Shown in pieces: positions 11,123 to 22,273 of a stretch of 64,000 bases of DNA. The DNA comes from Taiwanofungus camphoratus (Eukaryota; Basidiomycota; Agaricomycetes; Polyporales; Taiwanofungaceae), in assembly GCA_003999685.1 (NCBI GenBank), contig CP021230.1, positions 868,001-932,000 on the forward strand. The letters run 5' to 3'. Every line of letters begins with the position of its first letter. Position 1 is the stretch's first letter. A program made the translations under genes and the position numbers. A model generated the notes under the pieces. That model did no database searches, had not been told where the DNA came from, and saw nothing but the letters and a program-made list of their open reading frames with translations.

Positions 11123-12800
11123 ATGGCAGCTCACGGTGTGGCGCCATTGGTAATTCCGTCGTCAACACTGCTTCGAGCTCAAGTGCTGTACGACGACTCA
11201 CGCTCCACGGTCAGAGGACCTGTCTGCCGTCCATCTGACGCAGCATACGTCTATTCAATGCTCCAACAAGGCCACTCTGATCACACGATGGCGCATTTTC
11301 TCATCCTGTGCTCGATTCCTGCCCGAGACTTGCGGGGCGCTCCCAGGACGTCGAGGTCGCTCTCGCGCGCGCTCGTCTTCCCCCCGGCGCGCACCGTACT
11401 TCGCTGCTGTACGTACGAAGCACACGCTCTCGCCCTCGATCCGTGCGGGTGGGTGCGGGGTCGCCAGCATGCTGGAAGAAGTCGACACCGAGCCACCACT
11501 TGAAGCGCCCGGCGGAGAGAAAGACTGGACGCAGCTCAGAGACATGCCGCCTCCGGAGAGCAAGGGCAGGGGATGCGCCGGGACAGTGGCTAGTAAATGT
11601 CGGTTCGATCGTAGCAAATGCTGGCACCACTACTGTCGCTCAAACTCCTTCTGCTCGGATGACGCCGCGTCCTACACTGCTGTGTCGTTCCTCCGTGTCC
11701 GCCCCTGCCGAGAAAGGGCAGACGCCGATAGGATCTCCCCTGTACTCCCCCCGAACCGCCGGCGGCTCAGGACGAGGCAAATTTCTTCCCCGAGGAAGTA
11801 CTTACCGGAGGAGTATGCGCATGAGAAACTTTGCGTGCTTGTGGTTGGAGACATGTCGCACGAAACGCCACGCGACTACGCGTCGTCTACGGCGGCCAGC
11901 AGCAGCCACCACTTCGGGATCTGGGATCGTCGTCAGCATCGCATAAAACAACACCTACTACGCGAGTGACGGCTAGCCCGGAGATGAGCCGAAACAAAGA
12001 CTTTGCGGATGAGTACTACAGTGCAGGAGCTTTTTGGGAACGTGGCATCCAATGATGCACCTGGTAACTCGTTCCAGTTCACATTGATTTTGGGTGCAGG
12101 TTCCAGCAGCTCGATGTCTACGGCGACGCCACCGCCTCCATGTCGATGCCCTTCTCATCTGGATCGTCTTTTTCCAGTCTAAACTCATCTTCCGTACCGC
12201 TGGACCCTATGTTTAGGCAGGGCAACCTCGGTGGCATGACGCCCCCGATGTCTGCATACGGACATGCATATGTCGCCTTCTGCGCTGGGATGCGGCAGAA
12301 GAAGATGTGACATGTACACCGCCGAGCGTCTCCTCGAGGGGATCGGCGAGGTCCAAGACTCAAGGGAAGACAGTGGTGCCGTACCGCACGCCATCGTGAG
12401 TGGCACTGCGATCCTCAGACTAACTCTGTGTTGGTGATGAGCCGACATGCTGCGATCGTCGTCTCTGGCTCTCCCCAACTTGTGGGTTCCTCGATCATCA
12501 TTACTCGAGGGCTTCGGCTTCCTCAGTCGCATGTACGGCTTGAGCGTCGACAACTTAGTTGAGGTGGACATGGTCCTTGCTGATGGACACATCGTCACTG
12601 TTAGTGAAGAGGTTGTTCCCGGTGAGATGAAACCGGCTCCAGTTTTATTTTAAATCAATATGTGCAGATCTCTAGTTGGCTGTAGGTCCTGCTTCTGATG
12701 AACGGTGTAACGCCAGAGTTTTTCCTGACCCGGTTGTCTTCGCCGAGAATCCTAATGTAGCATGTATTTGTGTTCAGCGAAAATGATAGCACATACAATC
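11123..12800 (+). pseudogene. FAD-linked oxidoreductase, copy A (truncated and frameshifted)
   Basis: Homologous to the fuller copy at 23411-26454. The start (MAAHGVAPL..., with VRGPVCRPSDA) aligns with 23411. The middle is in broken frames with internal deletions, and it includes the DIEPPLEA-like block as TEPPLEAPGGEKDW near 11485. The end matches the GFGFLSRMYGLSVDNLVEV block at 12517-12660. Homology stops near 12800, inside what is the third intron of the full copy, a few bases from the stop codon of the minus-strand NTPase-nuclease gene. The C-terminal substrate and BBE region is absent. It cannot encode a working enzyme. Confidence 0.8.
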
Positions 12801-12804
12801 CCAA

Positions 12805-15800
12805 CTACGATGTAACTACGTCTTCGACTTTGTCAGTGTCGTCAAATCTATAATGTAGACGCGACTCGAGGATCCAGTCATAACAATCTGTGTTGCGGTC
12901 AAACTCAGGCTTGAACCGGCGCACTGCACTAAGAGCTTCAGGAGTTTGCCTTGGATGCTCTGCAAAAAAGCCGCGGGAGTCCAAAAGATGAGCGTAGACG
13001 TCTTTGCTCTGCACCACCTTGTACACTGAGGGTGAGCAGCCGTAGATGTGAATTACGTAGCGTGGATGATCAGACTTGCCCCTCCGCGAGCTCCTTGTCT
13101 TCGTGGTAATCTTCGATGGACTCGGGGGTGGCTTCTTGGGCTTCATCAGAGCAGGAGGTTGCTCAGTGAATTGTTTCTTGTAAGCCTCCGTCTGGAGCCC
13201 TAGTTGCATATCTATCGTGATATATGGCCGACCATCACTCGCCAGGAAAAAAGGCGCATCATCGTTGTTGATTTGCTTTTCGTTAATATCAATCACGTTA
13301 CGTCCCTCTTTGTCTTTGACCTGGACCAGTATGCATGACATCGACGTATCGTCCAGGAGCGTGTCTGACATAGCAATCGGTATCATCGCGTCAATGCTCT
13401 TATGATTGTGGTGTACTTGAAGCGCCATCCCACGAGCAATGCATGCATATGCCGAAACACAGTCGATCGGGTTGTTTGACCCGTTCTGTGCGAAATGAGT
13501 GAAGCGCACATAGGCATCCTTAAATGCCTCCCGTAGTGTCTTATCACCTCCATCATTGTCCGCCTTGCTATCGAGCACATTCTCGATAAAGCCGTCCGAG
13601 ATGAGTGCTTCCAAAAAATCCACGACAGGGACACGGCGGCTGTAGAACGGCAATATTCCGTCTCGTGCGCAGCACTTCCTCACAGCGTCATCATATGCCA
13701 GCGTGAGCAGGAGACGCATGACAAGTTCGCCTCTATCACCCTTATTGACCAAACCGTCCTGGGTGTACCCTGTAAGCAACTTGGCAGCGGCGTCAGCCTC
13801 GCTTTCCGCAATGACAGCCATCTCTTGTGCTGCCGCTTCCGCGAGTATAGGCTCCGAAGGACTCCCCGAGCGAAGATATTCACGATGAACCGGGACGCTG
13901 TAAGCAATCCTCATGTTCCCCTCGACGAGCTGGTTCTCTAGTTGCCGTGCCGAATCTCGGGATGGTCCTACCTCGAGCAACAGTCGTGTGCTCAACGTTG
14001 AGAATCGTCCTCGCAGTACGAGGCCTACGTCCTTATGCAATTGGGGGATGTCGATCCTGCCGGTGAGCTTCGCCCTAGCATAGTGGATAATGGTTGATCT
14101 GACTGTAGTATTACCCGAGCGCCATGTCGCATGCCAACTGAGAATACAGTGTTCCAGAATCAGGGGACAACGCCATTATCATCAAAACTAAAGCAACTCA
14201 CAGAGGTCTGCCCATCTTTGCCATAAATTCAACTTGTGAAAAATCGTCAAGAGTCAATGTTCCAGGAACTACAATCGGTCGGTTGTCCACCAGACAATCG
14301 AATGAAAGCTCGACAAAAGGAGCTTGTAGGGCAGCTTCATCATTGACAACCCGGTTAGAACGATGCGCCGATTTCGAAGGAGCATGTTTGCTCAGATTCG
14401 ACTTGGTCGACAACGTAACGACAAACAACTGTGCGACATTGGTCAGGTGTGTCAATGCTTTGCAAAACACATCGAAGCAGTTGAGTCCTGTATTATTGTT
14501 CTTGATGCCCTGATCTGAAAGTGTGTGCGCCTCGTCGAGGTAAATCATCAGGATCACTTCAGTAGCTTCAAAATGCCGCCTTGTCCGCGACTTGATGAGC
14601 TCAACAAGCTTGGTGGCTTCGTCACAAGCCTCCTTAGATAGAATTCCATATGGGTCCTTCGTTTTGAGTACTTCCGTAAGCTCGGCCTCCGCATCCTGTC
14701 GAACATTGATATACACTTTGTGATCAGGACAGTAGGACAGATGCTTACCGCCACAACCTTACTATACAAATTATCGCGCACAGCGTGACCGTCGCGATCC
14801 AAAAGATTCCGCCATGACAAGGCCAATGTTTCCCCATCTTTCACTTCTTCTTGAGCTTGCAGGAACATAGCAGTTTTCGCAAATAACCATTTGAAGAATG
14901 CAAGGCATGCAGTCAGCGTCTCCCTCTCATCACGCTTCCCGGTCAGATAATCACGGACTTTATTGTCGGGTGGAGGGTATGCAAACTCTGAATGCAATGT
15001 CAACACAAATGTTGTCATGGGATGCTAAATCTTTCTACCTGACTTGCCGTCTTGTGCACGGACATTCAACGGTAGTGTGAATATCAACCCAGCAGCTTCA
15101 TGCACCGTCCGAGATTTGCCTGTTCCAGAACTTTGTATAATAGGAACATAGTTGGCATAGGCAGTATCTTTCCGCCCGGCATTCATGGTTTGTATGGTTC
15201 GAACAAGAAGACGATGCGCCCCTCCCACAAAAGGTGTCTCCCATGCCATCATAGCCGCTGGTAGCAAGTGTTAGTAAACAAAGTAGAGTATGGCTATCGT
15301 GCATGTTTACCTTCGCCTGAGAGTTAACAATGAGGCGTCAGCCTCGGTATTGCGGGAACACTTGTACTACTTACGCTGGTCTTCCAAACTGAGGCCAGAG
15401 CTCCACGTTTGTACTCCTTGCACGATTTCTGGTGCTATTGCGTTAGCCAGCTAGCCAGGGTGGACAGGTGCTCATTGGAAGCAACTCACTCAACTGGCGA
15501 ATTATCTTGAGGGAACCTGATCGCCAAGCAGCTTCCACGAGTTCCTTCAATCCTTGATGAGACTCGCAAAGTTTGAGGGCTTCCAACGGATTCTGATAGA
15601 CCTGATTCAAGCGACTATCGTAGGCCACAATCATTTCGATCACCGTGTAAGCAGGGCGGTCATCCTGAGGCCTTCCCAATGCACGATAAACCTTTGCATC
15701 CTGATTACGATGCTGATCGTCAGTGAGATCCGAGTTTGCAGTGACCCGTTCAAGGGATGTCTTCTGCAGAAGGGCATCGAGGTCGATAGGCTCAGGATGC

Positions 15801-16214
15801 AGGATTGCTGCAGCGGACGTTAGCTTTTGAGTACAGACCGCTGATAAAGGACAAACCTAGCTGACGGATTTCTTTCAGGGAACCCGACCTCCATGCGCTC
15901 TGTATAAGCTCATCCAGATTGTTGTGTTCTTGAATAAATGCCTCAGCCTCATCTATAAATGCGAGGTCGCGTAGAAGACGTTGATCGAAGCGAACGATGG
16001 CACAGAGAATACGAGGAGAGTCCACGGTCCTGTGTTGCCCACCCAACTTCTTGTATATCTGCTCATCAAGCTCTCGATGCTGTTCATCGGTTAGATCACT
16101 GGCCTCGCTGATATGTGCAAGGTCGAAAGTCATTTTGGGCTTGACTCGTCTTGCAGTCGAAGCAGAATCTTCAACTGGTCGTTTGTTTGTACTGGTTTTG
16201 GGTTGAGAGTCCAT
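12805..16214 (-). CDS. CR/Crinkler-like P-loop NTPase-nuclease protein, copy A
   Basis: An eight-exon model with introns at 15808-15856, 15435-15489, 15317-15374, 15258-15310, 14988-15038, 14696-14748 and 14138-14201. It leaves 3027 nt, exactly 1008 codons plus stop, all open. Two copies of an N-terminal module (LTD-x-QHR ... AWRSGSLK-x-IRQL) occupy roughly residues 45-120 and 140-225. A Walker A-like IQSSGTGKSR lies near residue 290 and a Walker B VILMIYLDEAHTL near 455. After an MGRPLW block, the last 410 residues include IDAMIPIA and ILVQVKDK about 20 residues later, as in PD-(D/E)XK nucleases with Glu replaced by Gln. The architecture recalls fungal Crinkler-type effectors: NTPase plus nuclease, with no signal peptide. 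Start MDSQPKTS was chosen to match copy B; an in-frame Met at 16256 is the alternative. Function is inferred. Confidence 0.8.
15311..15316 (-). other. Six-nucleotide microexon in copy A
   Basis: GCGAAG on the minus strand, between a 58-nt intron (15317-15374) and a 53-nt intron (15258-15310), both with GTAAG/GTAAA donors, CTAAC-like branch sites and YAG acceptors. Including it restores the frame (EDQ-R-E-AAMMAWE). The equivalent in copy B is ACAAAG at 21383-21388, flanked by introns of 58 and 53 nt. The residues differ but the length and phase are conserved. Confidence 0.7.
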
Positions 16215-16259
16215 GTAATTCGTGTGATCAGCTCCTGACCCATGTTTTAAGCCCACCTA

Positions 16260-18060
16260 GGACGTGGCCCGTCGCATCCAGTGGCCACAGGCCTTGGCCA
16301 CTTATTGGAAAACAACAAATCAGGGCAAACACATTGACATCGTTTCCGCCCTCGATTCATTTCACCGTCGGACTAGACCACCACATAGTTGCTTGTACGT
16401 CGTCATTACAGCAAGCGAATCTAGTTTGACCTCCCAGCACTGGCAACTTCATCCACAGTGACATTTCTAACCAATCTCGCATCAGGTCTGTGCACGCAAC
16501 ATGGTGGTTATTCTTTACACAGATATGGTGGAGACCATACAGGGAATGTTATCCAGCCATTCCACCATCTCCTACCCTCCGACGCCCATCCTCGCGTCCG
16601 CAGCCGCTAGATCTCTCGGAGCTGCAGAGATCCCTATCCAGTGTGCGTGCGCTGTTCCACTCCTCCCGTGTCCTAGCCCCGCTGCCACTGCCGCCGACTG
16701 GCCTTCGGGTCTTTGCCACGATGGGCCCAGGTATGGTTCAGCACATGGTGATGTTCGTATTCTAGGTCTGCGCTCGCGGGGTCGGGGTCGGCCAAGCAGC
16801 CCGCAGGCTGCGGGCCACAGACTACAGACCATCTCATCTAAGCGCATACCACTACACTGTGCACAGGTCTCGAGATCTCTTGTCGTTCTCTTTCCTCTCC
16901 TCTCTCCTCTCACTTCACCTTCTCACAAAATCCGAGACCCCGAGTTGAACCCCATGCACTGCGCCCGCTCTATATAACATATCCGATCAGTACCATGACT
17001 ACCGTCGCCGGCACGCGCTCTCCGAGTTGGAGGACTGACTCTGCCAGGACGGTGACTGAGAACGCAGCGAAGGGTGCAAGAAGAGTGTGGGAAGCCTGAT
17101 AAGCCTCCCGCCCGCTCCCCAGTCATGAGACCTCGGTGTGCACGCTGAACGCTGAACGCTGAACTCGTTTATTGTCTCTCGATTTGTGAGCTCATGGCGT
17201 ACATTGCTCAGGATGGGTTGGACATGCGTGAACACTAAACACTCTGCAGCGCGAGAAGCTGAAGCTGTACGCAGTTTCGGCTTTGGGTCCCTGGTCTTGA
17301 GTTTCGAGCTCCGGGTTCCGGGTTGCGAGTTGCGGGTCCCCGATGTCACTACTTCTAAGGCTTCACCGCCGCTCGAGTTCGAAGGGTGTCGACTCTGACT
17401 CTCACGCCCGCGATCTTGGGCTTCTAGTCCAATGCCTTTCGCGTGTGAGAACACCCCGTATTATGCCTACATCGCCGGCGAGCTTGTGCGGGACACCTTG
17501 CTCTGCGTGCTGCAAGTTAGCGCTTCGATGTTCCAGCGGCTCAAACTCGCGAAGCGGACGTCCGTGTGCACGTAGCCACGCGATGACGGCGTCCCTCCAC
17601 GATCGCTGAGTCCTGAGTAACCGTGTCTTCCCCCTCCACGATGGTCACTACATTAGGCGATCGACGATTGGTGTCACATCCGTGCGTCGAGTTTTGGAGA
17701 TCGCGCTTCAGATTCGAAACGCGGGTTGGATGGTTCAGCAAGGACCCGCGCCACTTCCTCCCCCTATCATATACATAAATTCGGTTCCAGTCCACACTCA
17801 TCCTCTTGCCAGAAGCGCGAAGCGGTACGTGCGCCAGGGCAGACGTCAAATGAATCCAGGGGGTCCAGCTTGACCTTGGGACTTTCGCAACAAGTCTGCG
17901 AATAGGCTTCGGTGACTATGCAGTTTGAATCGATCGGTCCTGTCGCCAGGTGTAAGTACACGTTCAACCGGAGGCAATTACCGGAGTGCATTCGAATTCG
18001 ATAAATGTAAATCAAGTGTCAAATGTATGAGCGAGCGAACGATCGCTGAGGCAATAGTTT
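16260..18060. other. Spacer between duplication units
   Basis: No credible gene. The many ORFs on both strands share low-complexity Ser/Arg/Pro composition and lack recognisable domains. Local short repeats include three GCTGAAC units at about 17145-17163 and GGGTTCCGGGTTGCGAGTTGCGGG-type repeats around 17310-17340. Nothing here matches the flanks of unit A or the region after unit B. Confidence 0.6.
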
Positions 18061-18900
18061 GACGGCCAGCCTGGAGATAAGCCGAAACCAAAAAAGTGCT
18101 ACTTACAGTGTAGGAGCCTTTTGGGAACATGACGTCCAATGCACCTGACCCAGCGGTAACTCGTTCCAGTCCACATTGATTTTGGGTGCAGGTTCCAGCA
18201 GCTCGATGTCTACGGCGACGCCACCGCCTCCATGTCGATGCCCTTCTCATCTGGATCGTCTTTTTCCAGTCTAAACTCATCCTCCGTGCCGCTCGACCCT
18301 ATGTTTAGGCAGGGCAACCTCGGTGGCATGACGCCCCTGATGTCTGCATACGAACATGCATATGTCGCCTTCTGCGCTGGGATGCGGCAGAAGAAGATGT
18401 GACATGTACACCGCCGAGCGTCTCCTCGAGGGGATCGGCGAGGTCCAAGACTCAAGGGAAGACAGTGGTGCCGTACCACACGCCATCGTGAGTGGCACTG
18501 CGATCCTCAGGCTAACTCTGTGTTGGTGTTGAGCCGACATGCTGCGATCGTCGTCTCTGGCTCTCCCCAACTTGTGGGTTCCTCGATCATCATTACTCGA
18601 GGGCTTCGGCTTCCTCAGTCGCATGTACGGCTTGAGCGTCGACAACTTAGTTGAGGTGGACGTGATCCTTGCTGATGGACACATCGTCACTGTTAGTGAA
18701 GAGGTTGTTCCCGGTGAGATGAAACTGGCTCCAGTTTTATTTTAAATCAATATGTGCAGATCTCTAGTTGGCTCTGCGGGATGTAGGTCCTGCTTCTGAT
18801 GAACGGTGTAACGCCAGAGTTTTTCCTGACCCGGTTGTCTTCGCCGAGAATCTTATATAGCATGTATTTGTATTCAGCGAAAATGATAGCACATACAATC
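18061..18900 (+). pseudogene. FAD-linked oxidoreductase, copy B (3' fragment)
   Basis: Nearly identical to 11968-12800 (a handful of differences per 190 bases where I compared directly). It carries the remains of the Ser-rich insert and the GFGFLSRMYGLSVDNLVEV block at 18609-18700. The 5' half of the FAD gene is missing altogether, because the duplication edge lies at 18061. Like copy A it ends at the stop codon of the neighbouring minus-strand gene. Non-functional. Confidence 0.82.
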
Positions 18901-18904
18901 TCAA

Positions 18905-21900
18905 TTACAATGTAACTACGTCTTCGACTTTGATAGTGTCGTCAAATCCGTCTTGTAGACGGGGGTCAAGGACCCAATCATAGCAGTTCTTGTTGCGCTC
19001 AAACCGGGGCTTTAACCGGCCCACTGTACCAACAGCTTCGGGAGTTTGCCTCGGATGCTCTGTGAAGAGGTTACGGAAGCTCAAAAGATTTGCGTAGACG
19101 TCTTTGTTCTGTACCACCTTGTACACTGAGGGTGAGCAGCCGTAGATATAGATTGCATAGCGCGGATGATCACGCGAGCCCCTCGGTGAGCCCCTTTGCT
19201 TCGGATTAATCTTCAACGGAATCGATGATATCTTGTGGGGTTTGGGCAGAACAGGAGGTTCCTCGGTTGATTGTTTCTTGTAAGCCTGCATTCGGTACCC
19301 TAATTGCATATCTATCGTGATATATGGTCGACCATCATCCGTTGGGAAACAAGGCTCATCGTCATTGTTGACCTGCTTTTCGTCAATATCGATGGTTTCA
19401 ACCGCCGCCTTGTCTTTGACCTGGATCAATATGCATGACATCGACGTATCGTCCAGGACCGTGTCTTCCAAAGCAACCGGTATCATCGCCTCAATGCTTT
19501 TATGATTGTGGTATATTTGAAGCGCCATCCCGCGAGCAATGCATGCATATGCTGAGACACAGTCGATCGGGTTCTTTGGCCCGTTCTGAGCGAAATGAGT
19601 GAAGCGTACATAGGCATTCTTGAATGCCTCCCGTAGTGTTTTTCCACTTCGGTCATTGTCCGCCTTGCTATCGAGTACATCCTCGATAAAGCCGTCAGAG
19701 ATCAGTGCTTCCAAAAAATCCACGACAGGGACACGGCGGCTGTACACGACCGGCGAAATTCCGTCTCGTGCGCAGCACTTCCTCGCAGCACTATCATACG
19801 CCAGCGTGAGCAGGAGACGCATGACAAGTGCGCCTCTATCGCTCTTGTTGATCAAACCCTCATCAGTGTATGACAAAAGTAATCGGGCAATAGCGTCAGC
19901 CTCGCTTTCCGCAATGGTAGCCATCTCTTGTGCTGCCGCTTCCGCGAGTAAAGGTTCCGAAGGACTCCCCGAGCGAAGATATTGGCGATGGGCCCCGACG
20001 CTATAAGCAATCCTCATATTCCCCTCAACGAGCTGGTTCTCCAGTAGTCGTGCCGAACCTCGCGATGGTTCCAACTCGAGCAACAGTCGTGTGCTCAATG
20101 TTGAGAATTGTGCTCGCAATAATTTACCCACGTCGCGTCGCACTTGGCGGACTTCGAACCTACCGGTGAGCTTCGCCCTAGCAAAGGATACCATGTTTGA
20201 TCTGATTAAAGGAATTTCATCACCTGAGCACCATGTCGCATGCCAACTGAGAATACGATGTCCCAGAATCAGGAGATACTGCCACTATCATCAAGATCAA
20301 AGCAACTCACAGAGGTCTGCCCATCCTTGACATGAGTTCAACTTGTGCGAAGTCGTCAAGGGTCAATGTTTTCGGAACTACAATCGGTAGGTTGTCCGCC
20401 AGACAATCAAATGAAAGCTCGACGAAAGGAGCTTGTAGGTAAGGTGAAGTATCTACAATCATGTTCGGCGGAGAGGCCCATCCTGAACGAGGTTGCCTGC
20501 TCAGGTTGGGCTCGGTCGACAACGTAACAACAAACAGCGGAACATCGGTCAGGCACCTCAATACCCAGCAAAATATATCGAAGCGGTTGTCTCCCAGAGT
20601 GTGCGCCTCGTCGAGGTAAATCATCAGGATTACTTCTCCAAACTCAAAACGCCGCTTTGTCCGCGACTTGATGAGCTCAACAAGCTTCTCGGCTTCGTCA
20701 CAAACCTCCGTATATAGACTTCCACGTGGGTCCTTCGTTTTGAGTACTTCCGTAAGCTCGGCCTCCGCATCCTGTCGAACATTGATATACACTTTGTGAT
20801 CAGGACAGTAGGACAGATGCTTACCGCCACAACCTTACTATACAAATTATCGCGCACAGCGTGACCGTCGCGATCCAAAAGATTCCGCCATGACAAGGCC
20901 AGTGTTTCCCCATCTTTCACTTCTTCTTGAGCTTGCAGCAACACAGCACTATTCACGAACAACCACTTGAAGAATGCAAGGTATGCGACCACCACGTTTG
21001 TGGCATTAGTCCTAGTCAGATAATCACGGACATCATTGTCGGATGGAGGGTATGCGAACTCTGAACGTGGCGTCAATACACTTTTATCATGGGATGCTGG
21101 ACATTGCTACCTGACTTGTCGTCTTGTTCATGGATATTCAACGGTAGTGTGAATATCAACCCAGCAGCTTCATGCACCGTCCGAGATTTGCCTGTTCCAG
21201 AACTTTGTACAATGGAAAGATAGTTGGCATATCCGTCAGTTCTCCGTGTAGCATTCATGGTTTGTATGGTTTGAACAAGAACACGATGCGCCTCTCCCAC
21301 GAAAGGTGTCTCCCATGCCTTCACATTCGCTGTTGACCAGTGTTAGTGCGTAGAATGGAGTACAGCTATCATGCATGTTGACCTTTGTCTGCGGGTTAAA
21401 ATTGAAGCATCAGCCTCAGTGTTACGTGAAAACTTGTACCACTCACACTGGTCTTCCGGACTGACACCAGATATCCACATATCATGGTGTAAGATTTCTG
21501 GTGTTACTGCATTAGCCAGCTGGTCACGGTGCATAGGTGTCCGTTAAAGCAACTCACTCAGCTGACGAATTATCTTGAGGGAACCTGATCGCCAAGCAGC
21601 TTCCACGAGTTCCTTCAATCCTTGATGAGACTCGCAAAGTTTGAGGGCTTCCAACGAATTCCGATAGACCTGATCCAAGCGACTATCGTAGTGCACAATC
21701 ACACAGATCACCACCGTAGCATAGAGGTCGCCCTGAGGCCCGCCCAAATCACGATAAACCTTCGCATCTTGATCACGATGCTGATCGTCAGTGAGATCGA
21801 AGTCTGCGGTGACCCGTTCAAGGGATGTCTTCTGCAGAAGGGCATCGAGGTCGATAGGCTCAGGATGCAGGATTGCTGCAGCGGACGTTAGCTTTTGAGT

Positions 21901-22273
21901 ACAAACCGCTGATAAAGGACAAACCTAGCTGACGGATTTCTTTCAGGGAACCCGACCTCCATGCGCTCTGTATAAGCTCATCCAGATTGTTGTGTTCTTG
22001 AATAAATGCCTCAGCCTCATCTATAAATGCGAGGTCGCGTAGAAGACGTTGATCGAAGCGAACGATGGCACAGAGAATACGAGGAGAGTCCACGGTCCTG
22101 TGTTGCCCACCCAACTTCTTGTATATCTGCTCATCAAGCTCTCGATGCCGTTCATCGATTAGGTCACTGGTCTCTCTGATATGTGCAAACTCAAAAGTCA
22201 TTTTAGGCTTGACTCGTCTTGCACTGGTAATTGGTCGTTGAGTTGTACTAATTTTGGTTGACAGTCTGTTCAA
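18905..22273 (-). CDS. CR/Crinkler-like P-loop NTPase-nuclease protein, copy B
   Basis: Paralogue of 12805-16214 with the same seven intron positions: 21876-21924, 21507-21557, 21389-21446, 21330-21382, 21061-21110, 20772-20824 and 20247-20310. The exons sum to 2991 nt, or 996 residues plus stop, open throughout. It has the same duplicated N-terminal module, VQSSGTGKSR, VILMIYLDEAHTL, MGRPLW, and a C-terminal AMIPVA...ILIQVKDK. Exon 1 and the intron-6 region are almost identical to copy A, while the C-terminal exon has diverged clearly. Both copies being intact beside dead FAD fragments suggests selection to keep them. Family assignment rests on motif order, not on a search. Confidence 0.8.

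Larger units (their letters stand above)
11968..16214. repeat. Segmental duplication unit A
   Basis: Matches 18061-22273 in the same orientation, about 6.07-6.1 kb downstream. It holds the 3' part of a broken FAD gene (plus) and a complete NTPase-nuclease gene (minus). Left edges align at GACGGC(T/C)AGCC(C/T)GGAGAT. Right edges fade just beyond the start of the minus-strand gene. Confidence 0.9.
18061..22273. repeat. Segmental duplication unit B
   Basis: Direct repeat of 11968-16214. Identity is uneven: very high over the FAD fragment, the first exon of the minus-strand gene and the tract around its sixth intron, and much lower over the nuclease exon. Confidence 0.9.

Noticed and set aside
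15554-15823. Plus-strand ORFs inside the NTPase-nuclease genes (also 21622-21891 and similar)
   Set aside because: They are antisense to conserved exons and are duplicated only because the minus-strand gene is.
16490-16977. Possible protein gene in the spacer
   Set aside because: Overlapping ORFs in several frames with low-complexity composition, no domain and no splice-consistent extension.
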